In this document: positions 63,203 to 64,000 of the stretch, piece by piece
How the letters are laid out: every line of letters starts with the position of its first letter
Position numbering within the stretch: the stretch's first letter is position 1
Source: Pseudomonas sp. MUP55
GTDB taxonomy: Bacteria; Pseudomonadota; Gammaproteobacteria; Pseudomonadales; Pseudomonadaceae
DNA: 64,000 nucleotides
Reading direction: 5' to 3'
Assembly (NCBI RefSeq): GCF_034043515.1
Contig: NZ_CP138214.1
Span: 1,612,001 to 1,676,000 of the forward strand
The notes under the pieces: model-generated
The model's database searches: none
The model's input: the letters and a program-made list of their open reading frames with translations, nothing else
What the model was told of the DNA's origin: nothing
Program-made: the position numbers and the translations under genes

Positions 63203-64000
63203 TCAAATCAGTTCCAGCGCCTTGAACACGAAGGCGTATTCGAGTGCTACGTCACGTAATCCCTGGTAACGACCGCTCATGCCACCGTGCCCGGCACCCA
63301 GTTCGGTCTTGAGCAGCAGCAGGTTGTCGTCCGTCTTGGTGTCACGCAGTTTGGCCACCCACTTGGCCGCTTCCCAGTACTGCACGCGACTGTCGTTGTA
63401 GCCGGCAATCACCAGCATGTGCGGGTAGGCCTGGGCACGCACGTTTTCGTAAGGCGCATACGCCTTGATGCGCGCATAGACCTCGGGCTCCTGCGGGTTG
63501 CCCCATTCGTCGTACTCGGTGACGGTCAGCGGCAGTTCCGGGTCGAGCATTGTGTTGAGCACGTCCACAAACGGCACTTCGGCAATCGCCGCCTGGAACA
63601 GCTCCGGACGCTGGTTGAGCACGGCGCCGATCAACAGGCCGCCGGCGCTGCCGCCGCTGATCGCCAGTTGCCGGGAGGTGGTCAGGCCCTGGTCGATGAG
63701 GTGTTCGGCGCAGGCGATGAAATCGCTGAAGGTGTTCTGTTTGTGTTCCTGCTTGCCGTTGCGATACCAGGCCTCACCCAGTTCGCCGCCGCCGCGTACA
63801 TGGGCGATGGCAAACGCCACGCCACGGTCCAGCAGGCTCAGCCGCGCATGGGAAAACCACGGATCCAGGCTCGAGCCATAGGCGCCGTAGCCGTACAGGT
63901 ACAGCGGCGTCGGCTTGCCCAGTTGGTCACGCCTGACCACCAGGCTGATCGGCACCTGGGTGCCGTCGGCGGACGTGGCCCACAGGCGTTGGCTGACATA
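63203..64000 (-). CDS. ptrB: Oligopeptidase B, C-terminal catalytic part (5' end outside window)
   Basis: The visible 265 residues are the alpha/beta-hydrolase domain of an S9 family peptidase. The nucleophile is in SGGSAGG, the acid in NDSRVQYWEA and the base in GAGHGGMSGR, all in the right order. The frame is open to base 64000, and the N-terminal propeller lies beyond the window. Length and motifs fit protease II, which cleaves after Lys/Arg in short peptides. Confidence 0.9.
   Translation of the reverse strand, partial: YVSQRLWATSADGTQVPISLVVRRDQLGKPTPLYLYGYGAYGSSLDPWFSHARLSLLDRGVAFAIAHVRGGGELGEAWYRNGKQEHKQNTFSDFIACAEHLIDQGLTTSRQLAISGGSAGGLLIGAVLNQRPELFQAAIAEVPFVDVLNTMLDPELPLTVTEYDEWGNPQEPEVYARIKAYAPYENVRAQAYPHMLVIAGYNDSRVQYWEAAKWVAKLRDTKTDDNLLLLKTELGAGHGGMSGRYQGLRDVALEYAFVFKALELI

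Overview
The window looks like chromosome of a fluorescent Pseudomonas (P. fluorescens group). Support comes from the algU-mucA-mucB-mucD locus, the gcvR-bcp / dapA-bamC-purC neighbourhood, tctCBA with tctDE, pobA with an AraC regulator, and two families of short palindromic REP doublets typical of SBW25-like genomes. Gene families are assigned by reading the translations and motifs; no database search was run.

Layout. 1-10200 is an accessory surface-protein region: two tandem paralogous Ig-like/beta-rich proteins (the first cut by the window edge), a classical autotransporter, and a convergent 1198-aa protein combining beta-rich domains with a C-terminal seven-blade YVTN-type propeller. None of the intact beta-rich proteins has a visible signal peptide. 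10300-16930 is a tricarboxylate-uptake locus (tctC-tctB-tctA plus an AbrB-family membrane protein, with divergent tctD-tctE). The outer-membrane porin expected at its head survives only as an N-terminal fragment. 16934-32300 is core genome: HDOD protein, ygfZ, sdhE-ygfX, nadB, algU-mucA-mucB-(terminator)-mucD, an M48 protease, tusA-like, bcp, gcvR, dapA-bamC-MBL hydrolase-purC and tRNA-Ser(CGA). 

32300-35500 carries two toxin-antitoxin modules (mntA-hepT directly after the tRNA, and parD-parE) around an MFS exporter. 35700-38750 pairs a LysR regulator with a CitA-type citrate symporter and a ModA-like protein that is best read as a periplasmic aconitate isomerase, i.e. a probable trans-aconitate/citrate utilisation unit. 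39000-46200 is a mixture of regulators and single metabolic genes (three LysR genes, an orphan CHMI isomerase, a CynX-like exporter, an SDR-like protein and an unusual MBL protein). 46200-50060 holds pobR-pobA (4-hydroxybenzoate entry to protocatechuate) and a 14-TM MFS pump.

50300-53340 is a cyanate-detoxification operon (cynT-cynS plus a secreted double-Cache protein, with divergent cynR); the cynX-like gene lies about 8 kb away. 53300-64000 is mostly core or conserved single genes: pheC-like, a methyltransferase, rnd-ycgL, a hydroxyacid dehydrogenase, a nitroreductase, ycgN-like, a gluzincin-like protein without its zinc histidines, a SpoU methyltransferase, an HNH nuclease, a spermidine-synthase-like protein, a cNMP-binding protein, and the C-terminal part of oligopeptidase B. 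The REP doublets sit between genes throughout the second half.
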